From Chromatocurvus sp046260765 (GTDB taxonomy: Bacteria > Pseudomonadota > Gammaproteobacteria > Pseudomonadales > Halieaceae), in contig JBHEOO010000002.1 of NCBI GenBank assembly GCA_046260765.1, positions 71,817-135,816 on the forward strand: 64,000 nucleotides of DNA, in the 5' to 3' direction. Shown here piece after piece: positions 24,117-32,458 of the stretch. The translations under genes and the position numbers were made by a program. Positions within the stretch are counted from its first letter, which is position 1, and every line of letters starts with the position of its first letter. The notes beneath the pieces were generated by a model. It saw nothing but the letters and a program-made list of their open reading frames with translations. It ran no database searches and was not told the DNA's origin.

Positions 24117-25390
24117 GCGGATGGACTACCCCCCAGGACCTGCACGCTCAGGTAGAAAAACACTGGCGGCGCGGTGAACTGCTGCGCGCCCAGCTCGATA
24201 GCATCCTTCTTGATAGCATCCGTCTCGATAGCGACCAGATCGACAGCACCTCAATCGATACCACCCCAATTGACAGCACCACATTCTATCCCCTGACCCT
24301 GCGCCTGAAAGGCCCCACGGCCAGAGAGCTCACCGACGACTTCTCTGCTGTGGCCGATTGGGTGCGCAGCCTGCGTGAGGGCAGCAAGGAAAGCCGGGGC
24401 CATGGCTACACCCTGCACTGGCAGCGACGCCAGCACCGGGTCCACGGTGCCAATGAGCTGCCCGACGGCGCAAGCATAGACAGCCAGTCGGATGCACTTT
24501 CCCTGATCGGCAAGGAGCGGCAGGCAAAGCAGTTTTCAGCCCTGGCCAGAGAAATACTGTCCCGATTCCCCTTGTTGCTAAAGGCCTGGATCGAAAAGCG
24601 ACCACTACAGCTGCTGGAATACCGTCAGGATTGGCCGCGGATACTGGCCGTACTGGAAGCGTTCGAGTCACACCCGCGGCCGGAGTGCTATTTACGCGAA
24701 CTCGACATCCCCGGGGTGCATAGCAAGTTCATAGAGACCCACCGCGGTCTGCTCTCGGAGTTGCTTGATGCTGTATTGCCGGAACACGCCATAGACGCGA
24801 CTGGCCGCGGTGCCAGGGGTTTCAATCAACGCTATGGACTACGCGACAAACCCGCCCGCGTGCGTTTTCGCTTTCTGGACCCATCGCTTGCGATGTCTGG
24901 CATCCGGGATATGGAGATTCCAGTAGCGGACTTTGCGCGCCTGAGGCCACGAGTGGATCGCGTGTTCGTTACGGAAAATGAAATCAATGGCTTGAGCTTT
25001 CCGGATTATCCCGGGGCACTGGTTATCTTTGGTCTGGGCTACGGCGTCAGGACACTGGTCGATATCCCCTGGCTGCACACCTCTTCGCTCTGGTACTGGG
25101 GCGATATCGACACCCACGGTTTTGCAATTCTGCATCGCCTGCGCAATCACCTGCCTGCGGCACGCTCGCTGCTGATGGATCACGCTACTCTCGAGGCGCA
25201 CCGCTCTTTGTGGGGTAGAGAAGACGTGCACAAGCGCATCCTGACTGATCTTTCCAACCTTACCGGTGCTGAGCAGGGGCTTTATCGGACACTGTGTGAA
25301 AACAGCCTGGGTAATAATCTCAGGCTGGAGCAGGAGCATGTCCGGCAGGCCTGGCTCGCAGAAAATCTGGAAAAGCTCAACGACCTGTAA
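24113..25390 (+). CDS. jetD: Wadjet defence nuclease JetD (DUF3322/DUF2220, Toprim, MksG)
   Basis: A 425-residue protein with the DUF3322-DUF2220 layout, the topoisomerase VI/Spo11-like nuclease that cuts the plasmid once JetABC has engaged it. The Toprim acidic residues are visible as E288/E290 (VTENEINGLSFP) and D331-x-D333 (WYWGDIDTHG). The N-terminal domain is interrupted at residues 28-57 by six pentapeptide repeats of the form (L/I)D(S/T)xx, encoded by a 15-bp tandem repeat. The insert keeps the frame. The gene ends the operon; a weak hairpin (GTGCG/CGCAT) with a T7 run follows at about 25396-25424. Confidence 0.9.
   Translation: MSGWTTPQDLHAQVEKHWRRGELLRAQLDSILLDSIRLDSDQIDSTSIDTTPIDSTTFYPLTLRLKGPTARELTDDFSAVADWVRSLREGSKESRGHGYTLHWQRRQHRVHGANELPDGASIDSQSDALSLIGKERQAKQFSALAREILSRFPLLLKAWIEKRPLQLLEYRQDWPRILAVLEAFESHPRPECYLRELDIPGVHSKFIETHRGLLSELLDAVLPEHAIDATGRGARGFNQRYGLRDKPARVRFRFLDPSLAMSGIRDMEIPVADFARLRPRVDRVFVTENEINGLSFPDYPGALVIFGLGYGVRTLVDIPWLHTSSLWYWGDIDTHGFAILHRLRNHLPAARSLLMDHATLEAHRSLWGREDVHKRILTDLSNLTGAEQGLYRTLCENSLGNNLRLEQEHVRQAWLAENLEKLNDL
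24194..24283 (+). repeat. Six tandem 15-bp repeats inside jetD
   Basis: Six consecutive 15-bp units start at 24194, 24209, 24224, 24239, 24254 and 24269, the best-preserved core being CTCGATAGCATCC. They encode LDSIL, LDSIR, LDSDQ, IDSTS, IDTTP and IDSTT (JetD residues 28-57). The first units are nearly identical and the later ones diverged, as expected from stepwise expansion. The unit is a multiple of three, so copy-number change would not break the frame. Confidence 0.93.
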
Positions 25391-25465
25391 GAACGTGCGC
25401 TGCGCATTACCGATTTTTTTCCATTGTAAAAATACGGTAAAAGCCTGGGGTATCCGGTGAGAAAA

Positions 25466-25474
25466 TGTGGATAA
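25466..25474 (-). promoter_or_regulatory. DnaA box upstream of mnmG
   Basis: TGTGGATAA, an exact reverse-orientation DnaA box, about 11 kb from the dnaA-rpmH origin and 345 bp upstream of mnmG. Confidence 0.7.
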
Positions 25475-25737
25475 CAACATGTATCTATTAAGCACGTTGT
25501 CAGCAGTGTCATTCCATCAACTGCACATACACTGAAAATACCGAATAGAACGCCCGACGGTGAACAGCCTTATCATTATCGTAAGTCTCTGTTTTGTCGC
25601 ATCAATCAGGATTTTTCAACAGGGATCAGGCTCCTCATCAGTAACAGCATTTAATTACTAGATCTTTCTAATACATAAAATATTTATTCATAATTACGTT
25701 CGGTATGTGACTGATCAAAATTTAGCCGGATGCCTCT

Positions 25738-25766
25738 TTGCTGGCGCCTGTTCCCGAGCGTATACT
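25738..25766 (+). promoter_or_regulatory. Sigma70-type promoter of mnmG
   Basis: TTGCTG at 25738-25743 and TATACT at 25761-25766 with an ideal 17-bp spacer, 45 bp upstream of the mnmG ATG. This would let mnmG be transcribed independently of mnmE and the Wadjet genes. Confidence 0.65.
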
Positions 25767-25810
25767 GCTCCGCCCGACAATGCGGGGAGTCGTGAACCCA
25801 GGTTACTTGG

Positions 25811-27718
25811 ATGAAATTTTCGGAAACATTCGATGTTATTGTGATCGGCGGCGGCCACGCAGGCACGGAAGCTGCACTTGCCTCAGCGCGCATGGGTTGT
25901 CGCACATTGCTGCTGACTCACAGCATCGACACCCTGGGACAGATGTCCTGCAACCCGGCGATCGGCGGTATTGGCAAGAGTCACCTTGTCCGTGAAATCG
26001 ATGCACTGGGCGGCGCCATGGGGCTTGCCACTGACCGTGCCGGTATACAGTTCCGCGTTCTCAATGCCCGCAAGGGACCCGCTGTACGGGCGACGCGTGC
26101 GCAGGCTGACCGGGTGCTGTATCGAAATGCGATCAGGCAGGTTCTTGAGAGTGAGCCAAACCTGCAGATTTTTCAGCAGGCGGTGGACGATCTCATTATC
26201 AACGGGGATCGGGTTGCTGGCGCGCGCACGCAGATGGGCGTGGAATTTCACGCGCCCCGGGTCATTCTGACCACTGGTACTTTCCTCGGCGGCAAGATTC
26301 ATATTGGACTTGAGAGTTCCGCCGGCGGCCGTGCCGGTGATGCCCCGGCGAATGCCCTGGCGAAGCGGCTGCGAGGCCTGCCCTTCCGGGTAGCGCGCCT
26401 GAAGACCGGCACACCGCCGCGCGTCGATGCCCGATCGGTAGATTTCACGCAGCTTCAGGAGCAATGGGGTGACCAGCCTCAGCCGGTGATGTCATTCCTT
26501 GGCGATACCGCCATGCATCCGGAGCAGCGCTGCTGCTGGATTGCCAACACCAATGAGCAGACCCATGACATCATTCGCAGCGGACTCGACCGTTCGCCGA
26601 TGTACTCCGGTGTCATTGAGGGGGTTGGTCCCAGATATTGTCCGAGTATCGAAGACAAGATACACCGCTTTGCCGACAAGACATCCCACCAGATATTTCT
26701 GGAACCCGAGGGTCTGACCACCAACGAGCTCTACCCGAACGGCATCTCCACCAGCCTGCCCTTTGATATTCAGGTGGCACTGGTGCGCTCCATCGCGGGG
26801 ATGGAGAACGCGGTGATCACACGTCCCGGCTACGCCATCGAGTACGACTTTTTCGATCCGCGCGACCTGCGACATTCGCTTGAAACCCGGGCGGTGCAGG
26901 GCCTGTACTTTGCCGGTCAGATCAACGGCACAACCGGGTACGAAGAGGCTGCAGCCCAGGGTCTGCTGGCCGGGGTGAATGCGGCGCTGGCGTCACGCAG
27001 TGAAGAACCCTGGTGTCCGCGACGCGATGAGGCCTATCTGGGGGTGCTGGTAGACGATCTCATCAGCATGGGAACCCTGGAGCCCTATCGTATGTTCACT
27101 TCCCGGGCAGAGTATCGATTGCTCCTGCGCGAGGACAACGCAGACCTGCGCCTGACTGCCCACGGACGTCGGCTGGGGCTGGTGAACGATGATCGATGGC
27201 AGGCCTTCGATGAAAAACGTGAGGGCATTGAGCGGGAACAGTCGCGGCTGCGCCAGCACTATGTGCAGGCGGGTAGCCACCAGGCGCAGCAGTTGAGGGC
27301 GCGTCTGGGCACCGAATTGTCACGCGAGTACTCGCTGGCTGATCTGCTGAAGCGACCTGAGATCGAGTATGCGGACATAGCGCCTCTGTTCGACGGCGCA
27401 ACGGCCAACCCGCAGGTAGCAGAGCAGGTCGCTATCCAGGCCAAATACGCCGGATACATCGAACGGCAGCAGGCCGAAATAGATCGCATGGTGCGCTTCG
27501 AGTCCCTCCGCCTGCCAGACACCCTGAACTATCATTCAGTGGAAGGACTCTCCCACGAAGTACGCCTCAAGCTGGCCGCTGCGAGACCGGAAACTCTGGG
27601 CCATGCCGGGCGGCTGCCCGGTGTCACGCCTGCAGCGGTCTCGCTGCTTCTGGTCCACCTGAAAAAGTCAGGAGGCGAGGCAGCTCAGGGCGCATCCGAC
27701 GCACGCAAAAGCGCCTGA
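25811..27718 (+). CDS. mnmG: tRNA uridine 5-carboxymethylaminomethyl modification enzyme MnmG
   Basis: A 635-residue FAD-binding partner of MnmE in wobble uridine modification. The dinucleotide motif GGGHAGTEAA begins at residue 13, followed by CNPAIGGIGKSHLVREIDALGG and the family block GPRYCPSIEDKI. The C-terminal helical domain has the LNYHSVEGLSHEVRLKL segment that contacts MnmE. Length matches the family (about 630). It leads the mnmG-rsmG-parA-parB group with gaps of 1-18 bp or overlaps. Confidence 0.98.
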   Translation: MKFSETFDVIVIGGGHAGTEAALASARMGCRTLLLTHSIDTLGQMSCNPAIGGIGKSHLVREIDALGGAMGLATDRAGIQFRVLNARKGPAVRATRAQADRVLYRNAIRQVLESEPNLQIFQQAVDDLIINGDRVAGARTQMGVEFHAPRVILTTGTFLGGKIHIGLESSAGGRAGDAPANALAKRLRGLPFRVARLKTGTPPRVDARSVDFTQLQEQWGDQPQPVMSFLGDTAMHPEQRCCWIANTNEQTHDIIRSGLDRSPMYSGVIEGVGPRYCPSIEDKIHRFADKTSHQIFLEPEGLTTNELYPNGISTSLPFDIQVALVRSIAGMENAVITRPGYAIEYDFFDPRDLRHSLETRAVQGLYFAGQINGTTGYEEAAAQGLLAGVNAALASRSEEPWCPRRDEAYLGVLVDDLISMGTLEPYRMFTSRAEYRLLLREDNADLRLTAHGRRLGLVNDDRWQAFDEKREGIEREQSRLRQHYVQAGSHQAQQLRARLGTELSREYSLADLLKRPEIEYADIAPLFDGATANPQVAEQVAIQAKYAGYIERQQAEIDRMVRFESLRLPDTLNYHSVEGLSHEVRLKLAAARPETLGHAGRLPGVTPAAVSLLLVHLKKSGGEAAQGASDARKSA

Positions 27719-27719
27719 C

Positions 27720-28385
27720 GTGAGTCGCGGCGAGGAAGCCGGGATCCTTGTGGACGGATGCCGGCAGCTTGGGGTGCCGCCACCGCCGGGCGCGATTGAA
27801 CGTCTTTCTGATTATCTCGACCTGTTGGAAAAGTGGAATCGATCCTATAACCTCACGGCCGTTCGCATCCGCAGTGATATGCTCGTCCGGCATATTTTTG
27901 ACAGTCTGGCAGTGCTGCCCCATCTTCAGGGCAGGCGTTTTCTGGATGTTGGCACGGGAGCGGGCCTTCCGGGCATCCCGCTCGCTATTTTCTGTCCAGA
28001 CCGCGACTTCGTGCTGCTCGACAGCAATGGCAAGAAAACCCGTTTTCTTTTCCAGGCACGTCTGGCGCTGGCATTGACCAATATTCAGGTAGTTGATTCC
28101 CGCATAGAAAACTACCGACCTGCACAGCCTTTTGATGGCGTCCTTTCGCGTGCCTTTGCATCTCTCCCCGACATGGTTACTCTGTGCGACCATCTGCTGC
28201 AAGATGGTGCTCGCCTTTATGCTATGAGGGGTCCAGTCAGCGATAACGAGCTCGACAGCCTGCTCGAGGAAGGCATGCAGACGCACGTTGAACGACTGGA
28301 TGTACCGGGATTGAACGAACAGAGAAGCCTGGTGACGATTTACCCGCCGGGAAAAGCGCCGGGCGACGTGGCAGCGACCACCTAA
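27720..28385 (+). CDS. rsmG: 16S rRNA (guanine527-N7)-methyltransferase RsmG
   Basis: A 221-residue class I SAM-dependent methyltransferase that methylates G527 of 16S rRNA. The SAM loop is FLDVGTGAGLPGIPLAI and the N-terminal block LLEKWNRSYNLTAVR is typical. The start is a GTG one base after the mnmG stop. Known biology: loss gives low-level streptomycin resistance. Confidence 0.96.
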   Translation: MSRGEEAGILVDGCRQLGVPPPPGAIERLSDYLDLLEKWNRSYNLTAVRIRSDMLVRHIFDSLAVLPHLQGRRFLDVGTGAGLPGIPLAIFCPDRDFVLLDSNGKKTRFLFQARLALALTNIQVVDSRIENYRPAQPFDGVLSRAFASLPDMVTLCDHLLQDGARLYAMRGPVSDNELDSLLEEGMQTHVERLDVPGLNEQRSLVTIYPPGKAPGDVAATT

Positions 28386-28403
28386 GATATCGGGGATAGA
28401 CAG

Positions 28404-29216
28404 TTGCCACGCATTATAGCGATAGCAAATCAGAAGGGCGGCGTCGGCAAGACCACGACCTGTGTTAATCTTGCGGCATCTCTGGCGGCGATGAAGCAGC
28501 GCGTGCTGCTGGTGGATCTTGATCCCCAGGGCAATGCCACAATGGGTAGCGGCGTCGACAAATATGCTATTGAACAAAGCATCTATGATGTTCTCGTGCA
28601 TCGCACGCCGGTCAGCGAGGTTGCGCAGCCCGCCGGCGAATCCGGTTTCCATGTACTGCCCGCGAATGGTGATCTGACAGCCGCCGAGGTGGAGCTGATG
28701 CAGATCGAGGGTCGCGAGCGGCGGCTGCGGGCGAGTCTCGCTCCCGCTGCACAGGATTTTGATTACATCCTTATTGATTGTCCGCCGTCGCTGAATATGC
28801 TGACGCTGAATGGACTGGTGGCTGCTGACGGCGTGATCATCGCCATGCAGTGCGAATACTACGCGCTTGAGGGCTTGTCGGCCCTGATGGATACGATCCG
28901 GCGGGTTGCCGACAGCGTGAACACCACTTTGCGGGTCGAGGGTATACTGCGGACCATGTACGATCCGCGCAACAGCCTGACCAATGATGTGTCGTCGCAG
29001 CTTCACAGTTATTTTGGCGACAAGGTCTACCGCACGGTGATTCCACGCAATGTTCGTCTTGCCGAAGCGCCCAGTCACGGCTTGCCGGCTATGTATTACG
29101 ACCGCTATTCACGAGGGTCGCGTGCCTACATGGCGCTGGCGGGAGAAGTCATCCGACGCGAGGAACAGCGTGTTGCGGCAGATGCAACGGCATCGACAGA
29201 CGGGGCAGTTACATGA
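28404..29216 (+). CDS. parA: Chromosome partitioning ATPase ParA (Soj)
   Basis: A 270-residue ParA/MinD-family ATPase. The deviant Walker A KGGVGKTTT begins at residue 11 and the DLDPQGNAT block follows; IDCPPSLNMLT is the Walker B region. It forms a nucleoid-bound gradient that moves ParB-parS complexes. The start is TTG at 28404, with a GGGGATA ribosome site upstream; homology (MPRIIAIANQKGG) supports it. The stop overlaps parB by four bases. Confidence 0.97.
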   Translation: MPRIIAIANQKGGVGKTTTCVNLAASLAAMKQRVLLVDLDPQGNATMGSGVDKYAIEQSIYDVLVHRTPVSEVAQPAGESGFHVLPANGDLTAAEVELMQIEGRERRLRASLAPAAQDFDYILIDCPPSLNMLTLNGLVAADGVIIAMQCEYYALEGLSALMDTIRRVADSVNTTLRVEGILRTMYDPRNSLTNDVSSQLHSYFGDKVYRTVIPRNVRLAEAPSHGLPAMYYDRYSRGSRAYMALAGEVIRREEQRVAADATASTDGAVT

Positions 29217-30100
29217 GCAGCAGAAAACGTGGCCTGGGGCGTGGCCTGGATGCATTGCTGGCATCTGCCAATAATGCATCGGTACGTACCGATCAGCCAC
29301 TGGTCGATGAGACTGCGCTCGATAGCCAGCTGAAATCAGTGCCCGTAGACCTCATACAGCGGGGCAAGTATCAACCGCGACGGGATATTGAGCCAGAAAG
29401 CCTGCAGGAGCTCGCCGACAGCATACGTGCCCAGGGGCTGATGCAGCCTATTGTCATCCGTCCGATATCTGACAAGCGTTATGAAATTATTGCCGGCGAA
29501 CGTCGCTGGCGTGCCGCCCAGCTTGCCGGCCTGGATGTTATTCCCGCGATGGTCAGGGATGTAGGCGACGATGCGGCCATCGCAATGGCGCTGATAGAAA
29601 ACATTCAGCGGGAGGATCTGAATCCTATCGAGGAAGCGGCTGCGCTGCAGCGCCTGCAGACAGAGTTTGAGCTGACCCAGCAACAGGTGGCCGAAGCCAT
29701 TGGCAAGTCCCGGTCCACTGTTGCCAACCTCCTGCGCCTGATGGCGCTGCAGCCCGATGTGCGGCGACTGCTGGAGCATGGCGACCTGGACATGGGTCAT
29801 GCGCGTTGCCTCCTCGCGCTAGACGGTGATACCCAGTCGCATGCAGCACGGACCGTTGTGGGACGTGGGCTCTCTGTGCGGCAGACGGAGGCACTGGTCA
29901 GGCAATGGCTGGCCAGCCCGGACGGTGAGGAAAAAACCAGGCCGACACTCGATCCGAACATCCGTCAGCTGCAGGATGAGCTGTCAGGCAAACTGGGTAC
30001 CCAGGTAAGCATCCAGCACGGCTCGGGCGGCAAAGGCCGTCTGGTACTCAATTACAGCAGCCTGGATGAGCTGGACGGCATTCTTGCGCATATCAAATAA
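29213..30100 (+). CDS. parB: Chromosome partitioning protein ParB (Spo0J)
   Basis: A 295-residue ParB. Known biology: a CTP-dependent clamp that loads at parS and spreads. The N-terminal KRGLGRGLDALL is the ParA-activating segment, the CTPase/N-domain has YQPRRDIEPESLQELADSI and GERRWRAAQLAG (GERRWR at 95-100), and a helix-turn-helix with IGKSRSTVANLLRL recognises parS. The C-terminal dimerisation domain is complete. Its targets are the two parS sites in recF. Confidence 0.97.
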   Translation: MSSRKRGLGRGLDALLASANNASVRTDQPLVDETALDSQLKSVPVDLIQRGKYQPRRDIEPESLQELADSIRAQGLMQPIVIRPISDKRYEIIAGERRWRAAQLAGLDVIPAMVRDVGDDAAIAMALIENIQREDLNPIEEAAALQRLQTEFELTQQQVAEAIGKSRSTVANLLRLMALQPDVRRLLEHGDLDMGHARCLLALDGDTQSHAARTVVGRGLSVRQTEALVRQWLASPDGEEKTRPTLDPNIRQLQDELSGKLGTQVSIQHGSGGKGRLVLNYSSLDELDGILAHIK

Positions 30101-30120
30101 AGAAATATTGCGCGGCGATA

Positions 30121-30166
30121 CACTATATCTGCAATATTGTGGTTTAGAAGTTGCCACATATAGTGG
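30121..30166. repeat. Nested inverted repeats between parB and atpI
   Basis: CACTATAT at 30121-30128 is the exact inverse of ATATAGTG at 30158-30165. Inside lies the palindrome CAATATTG (30132-30139), and the right arm is itself part of CCAC-ATATA-GTGG (30154-30166). There is no following T-run, so an operator or a processing hairpin fits better than an intrinsic terminator. It ends about 50 bp before the atpI promoter. Confidence 0.6.
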
Positions 30167-30215
30167 TAACAGGTCAGCACATCCGGAGCTTCCAGCAACA
30201 TTGATGCAGGGGAAG

Positions 30216-30244
30216 TTGAACGGGGGCGGGTTTATCCCTATAAT
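30216..30244 (+). promoter_or_regulatory. Strong sigma70 promoter of the atp operon
   Basis: TTGAAC at 30216-30221 and a perfect TATAAT at 30239-30244 with a 17-bp spacer. The expected transcript start is near 30250. This rules out an atpI start at the ATG of 30243, which overlaps the -10 element. Confidence 0.75.
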
Positions 30245-30272
30245 GCGCGCGCCGAAACGAGGACACACTCGC

Positions 30273-30695
30273 GTGGCTGACGGCAAGCAAAAAAGTGCCG
30301 GCGACAATGGGAACAGAACCCGGCTAAAGCCGCCGCCAGTGCATAACATTACACTGACGCAGCTGGCCTTCCTCTTGCCTTCTCTCGCTATTGTCGCCTG
30401 GTGCTTCGATCGCAGCAGCGCGATTTCTTTTGCCGCCGGCGCGTTGATCAGTATTCTACCCCAGGCGTGGTTTGCCTTTCTGGTGTTCGGTGTGGGGCGG
30501 CGACGTCCCATTCAGCGTGGAGCGCACGGAGCTTATGCGGCACATGCCGGTAAGTTTTTATTGAGCGCCGTGGGATTCGCCCTTGTCTTTGCGCTTATGA
30601 AGCCGGTGAATGCACTGGCAGTTTTTGCGGGTTTTGGGTGGATGTGGGCACTGCAGTCAGCGGGATCCGCCTGGCTGTTGAGACGCGGGTATTGA
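30273..30695 (+). CDS. atpI: ATP synthase protein I
   Basis: A 140-residue membrane protein with about four hydrophobic segments, at the head of the atp operon. AtpI helps c-ring assembly and is not part of the final enzyme. The start is chosen as GTG at 30273, ten bases after a GAGGA site and downstream of the promoter; the longer open frame runs into parB. Sequence conservation of AtpI is low, so identity rests mainly on position, size and the ISFAAGALISILPQAWFA pattern. Confidence 0.85.
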   Translation: MADGKQKSAGDNGNRTRLKPPPVHNITLTQLAFLLPSLAIVAWCFDRSSAISFAAGALISILPQAWFAFLVFGVGRRRPIQRGAHGAYAAHAGKFLLSAVGFALVFALMKPVNALAVFAGFGWMWALQSAGSAWLLRRGY

Positions 30696-30765
30696 CCGGC
30701 TTAATGCAAAAGACAGATCGGGCCCTGCGAGTGGCAGGTATTACAGGTAACAGAGAGTGAGTTAC

Positions 30766-31644
30766 ATGGCAGGCGAGAACCAGACGGTTTCAGACTACAT
30801 TGTTCACCACCTCACTAATCTCACCTATGGCAGGCTGCCAGGTGGGTACGAGCGCTATGACGGTTCTGTCATCGTAGACGGTGGTTCGTGGGTAATGGCT
30901 CACGGCGCTGACGAAGCTGCGGCCATGGGCTTCATGGCGCTGCATGTCGATTCAATGATCTGGTCAATCGGTCTCGGCATTGTGTTTTGCTGGCTGTTCC
31001 GATCCGTCGCCCTGAAGGCCAGTTCAGGTGTTCCCTCCGGTCTGGTTAATGTGATCGAAATGATCGTAGGCTTCGTCGACAACACGGTCAAGAATACCTT
31101 CCACGGGCGTAATCCGGTCATCGCACCGCTGGCACTGACCATTTTTGTATGGGTGTTTTTCATGAACCTGATGGACCTCGTTCCGGTCGATCTGGTGCCG
31201 CATACGCTCATGCTGATGGGCGTGGAATATCAGAAAATCGTGCCTTCTACTGACCCGAATGTCACTATGGGTATGGCGCTGGGCGTGTTTGTGTTAATGC
31301 TTTACTACTCGATTTCCATCAAGGGCGTGGGTTTCATCAGAGAGCTCACCCTCTCTCCATTCAATCACCCGATATTCATACCGATCAACCTGTTCATGGA
31401 GGTAGTCGGACTACTGGCAAAGCCCTTCTCACTCGGTTTGCGTCTTTTCGGTAATATGTATGCAGGGGAGATGATTTTCATTCTCATCGCCGCTCTTTTC
31501 GGTGCAGGCATTGTCTGGATGTTACCTGCAGCGTTCATGCAGGTCGCGTGGGCCATATTCCACGTACTTATCATCACACTGCAAGCGTTCATCTTCATGG
31601 TACTGACGATCGTGTATCTCAGTATGTCGCATGAAGACCATTAA
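30766..31644 (+). CDS. atpB: ATP synthase Fo subunit a
   Basis: The 292-residue proton-channel subunit a. It has five to six membrane helices and the essential arginine R226 within SLGLRLFGNMYAGEMIF, facing the c-ring carboxylate. The ATG at 30766 is preferred to a GTG at 30757, because the AGAGAG ribosome site overlaps the latter. A notable loop PVDLVPHTLMLMGVEYQ follows the second helix. Confidence 0.97.
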   Translation: MAGENQTVSDYIVHHLTNLTYGRLPGGYERYDGSVIVDGGSWVMAHGADEAAAMGFMALHVDSMIWSIGLGIVFCWLFRSVALKASSGVPSGLVNVIEMIVGFVDNTVKNTFHGRNPVIAPLALTIFVWVFFMNLMDLVPVDLVPHTLMLMGVEYQKIVPSTDPNVTMGMALGVFVLMLYYSISIKGVGFIRELTLSPFNHPIFIPINLFMEVVGLLAKPFSLGLRLFGNMYAGEMIFILIAALFGAGIVWMLPAAFMQVAWAIFHVLIITLQAFIFMVLTIVYLSMSHEDH

Positions 31645-31683
31645 CTACCCCACTGTATGGCAATTAACCCTTAGGAGAGAACA

Positions 31684-31911
31684 ATGGAACTGATTTACAT
31701 AGCTGCCGCCATCATGATCAGCCTCGGCGGCCTCGGAGCAGCAATCGGAATCGGCATGCTGGGTGGCAAGCTGATCGAAGCGTCTGCACGTCAGCCAGAG
31801 CTGGCTCCCAAACTGCAGACGACATTCTTCCTCGGCGCCGGCCTGGTGGACGCCATTCCGATTATCGGTGTCGGTATTTCTATGTACCTGATTTTTGTGG
31901 TTGCCGGCTAA
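31684..31911 (+). CDS. atpE: ATP synthase Fo subunit c
   Basis: A 75-residue hairpin proteolipid forming the rotor ring. Two membrane helices flank the polar loop ARQPELAPKLQT. The ion-binding carboxylate is D56 in GAGLVDAIPIIGVGI. The absence of the Na+-type glutamine/glutamate-threonine ligands suggests proton coupling. A strong GGAGAG ribosome site precedes the ATG, as expected for the most abundant subunit. Confidence 0.98.
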   Translation: MELIYIAAAIMISLGGLGAAIGIGMLGGKLIEASARQPELAPKLQTTFFLGAGLVDAIPIIGVGISMYLIFVVAG

Positions 31912-31975
31912 AGCATAGCGGCAATTGTTGCAATGGGGTGGCAGTTCCACCTCGAGGATTCGTGAGGAGCAAGGT

Positions 31976-32446
31976 GTGAATATAAACCTTACGCTGATCG
32001 GGCAAATGCTGGCATTTCTTGCCTTTGTCGTGTTCTGCATGAAGTATGTCTGGCCGCCGATCATGGGGGCCATGCAGGAGCGGGAACGCAAGATTGCCGA
32101 TGGATTGGCGGCTGCAGAGAAGGCCGAACACGACCTTGAGCTGGCCAAGGAGAAGTCTGTCGAGCGCCTGAAGGAAGCCAAGCAGGAGGCGGCGTCAATC
32201 GTGGACTCTGCCAGCAAGCGGGCGAATCAGATCGTGGATGAGGCGAAACAGGCGGCGGTGGAAGAGGCCGATCGCGTCAAAGCGTCTGCCCACGCGGAAA
32301 TCGAGCAGGAAGCTAACCGGGCACGTGAAAAGCTCCGCAGTCAGATTGGGGCCCTGTCCCTGGCGGGTGCCGAGAAGATACTGGGTGCTTCAATTGACCA
32401 GCAGGCTCACAGTGAGCTGCTGGACCAGCTTGTCGCTGAGCTGTAA
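31976..32446 (+). CDS. atpF: ATP synthase Fo subunit b
   Basis: The 156-residue peripheral-stalk subunit b, equal in length to E. coli AtpF. It begins with one membrane segment (about 6-26, GQMLAFLAFVVFCMKYVWPPI) followed by a long Ala/Glu-rich coiled coil. The start is a GTG at 31976, seven bases after GAGGAG at 31964-31969; the in-frame ATG at 31925 has no such support. Confidence 0.96.
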   Translation: MNINLTLIGQMLAFLAFVVFCMKYVWPPIMGAMQERERKIADGLAAAEKAEHDLELAKEKSVERLKEAKQEAASIVDSASKRANQIVDEAKQAAVEEADRVKASAHAEIEQEANRAREKLRSQIGALSLAGAEKILGASIDQQAHSELLDQLVAEL

Positions 32447-32458
32447 CGAGAGGGTTTC

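Larger units (their letters stand above)
25391..25810. other. AT-rich intergenic region upstream of mnmG
   Basis: 420 bp without a gene between jetD and mnmG. It holds a weak possible jetD terminator near 25396-25424, a perfect reverse DnaA box at 25466-25474, a strongly AT-rich tract at about 25640-25700, and the mnmG promoter at 25738-25766. In E. coli oriC lies just upstream of mnmG (gidA), so this region could retain origin-related features, but only one box is present here. Confidence 0.7.

Noticed and set aside
27624..29078. A 484-codon minus-strand open frame across mnmG-rsmG-parA.
   Set aside because: It crosses three conserved genes in antisense and shows no domain.
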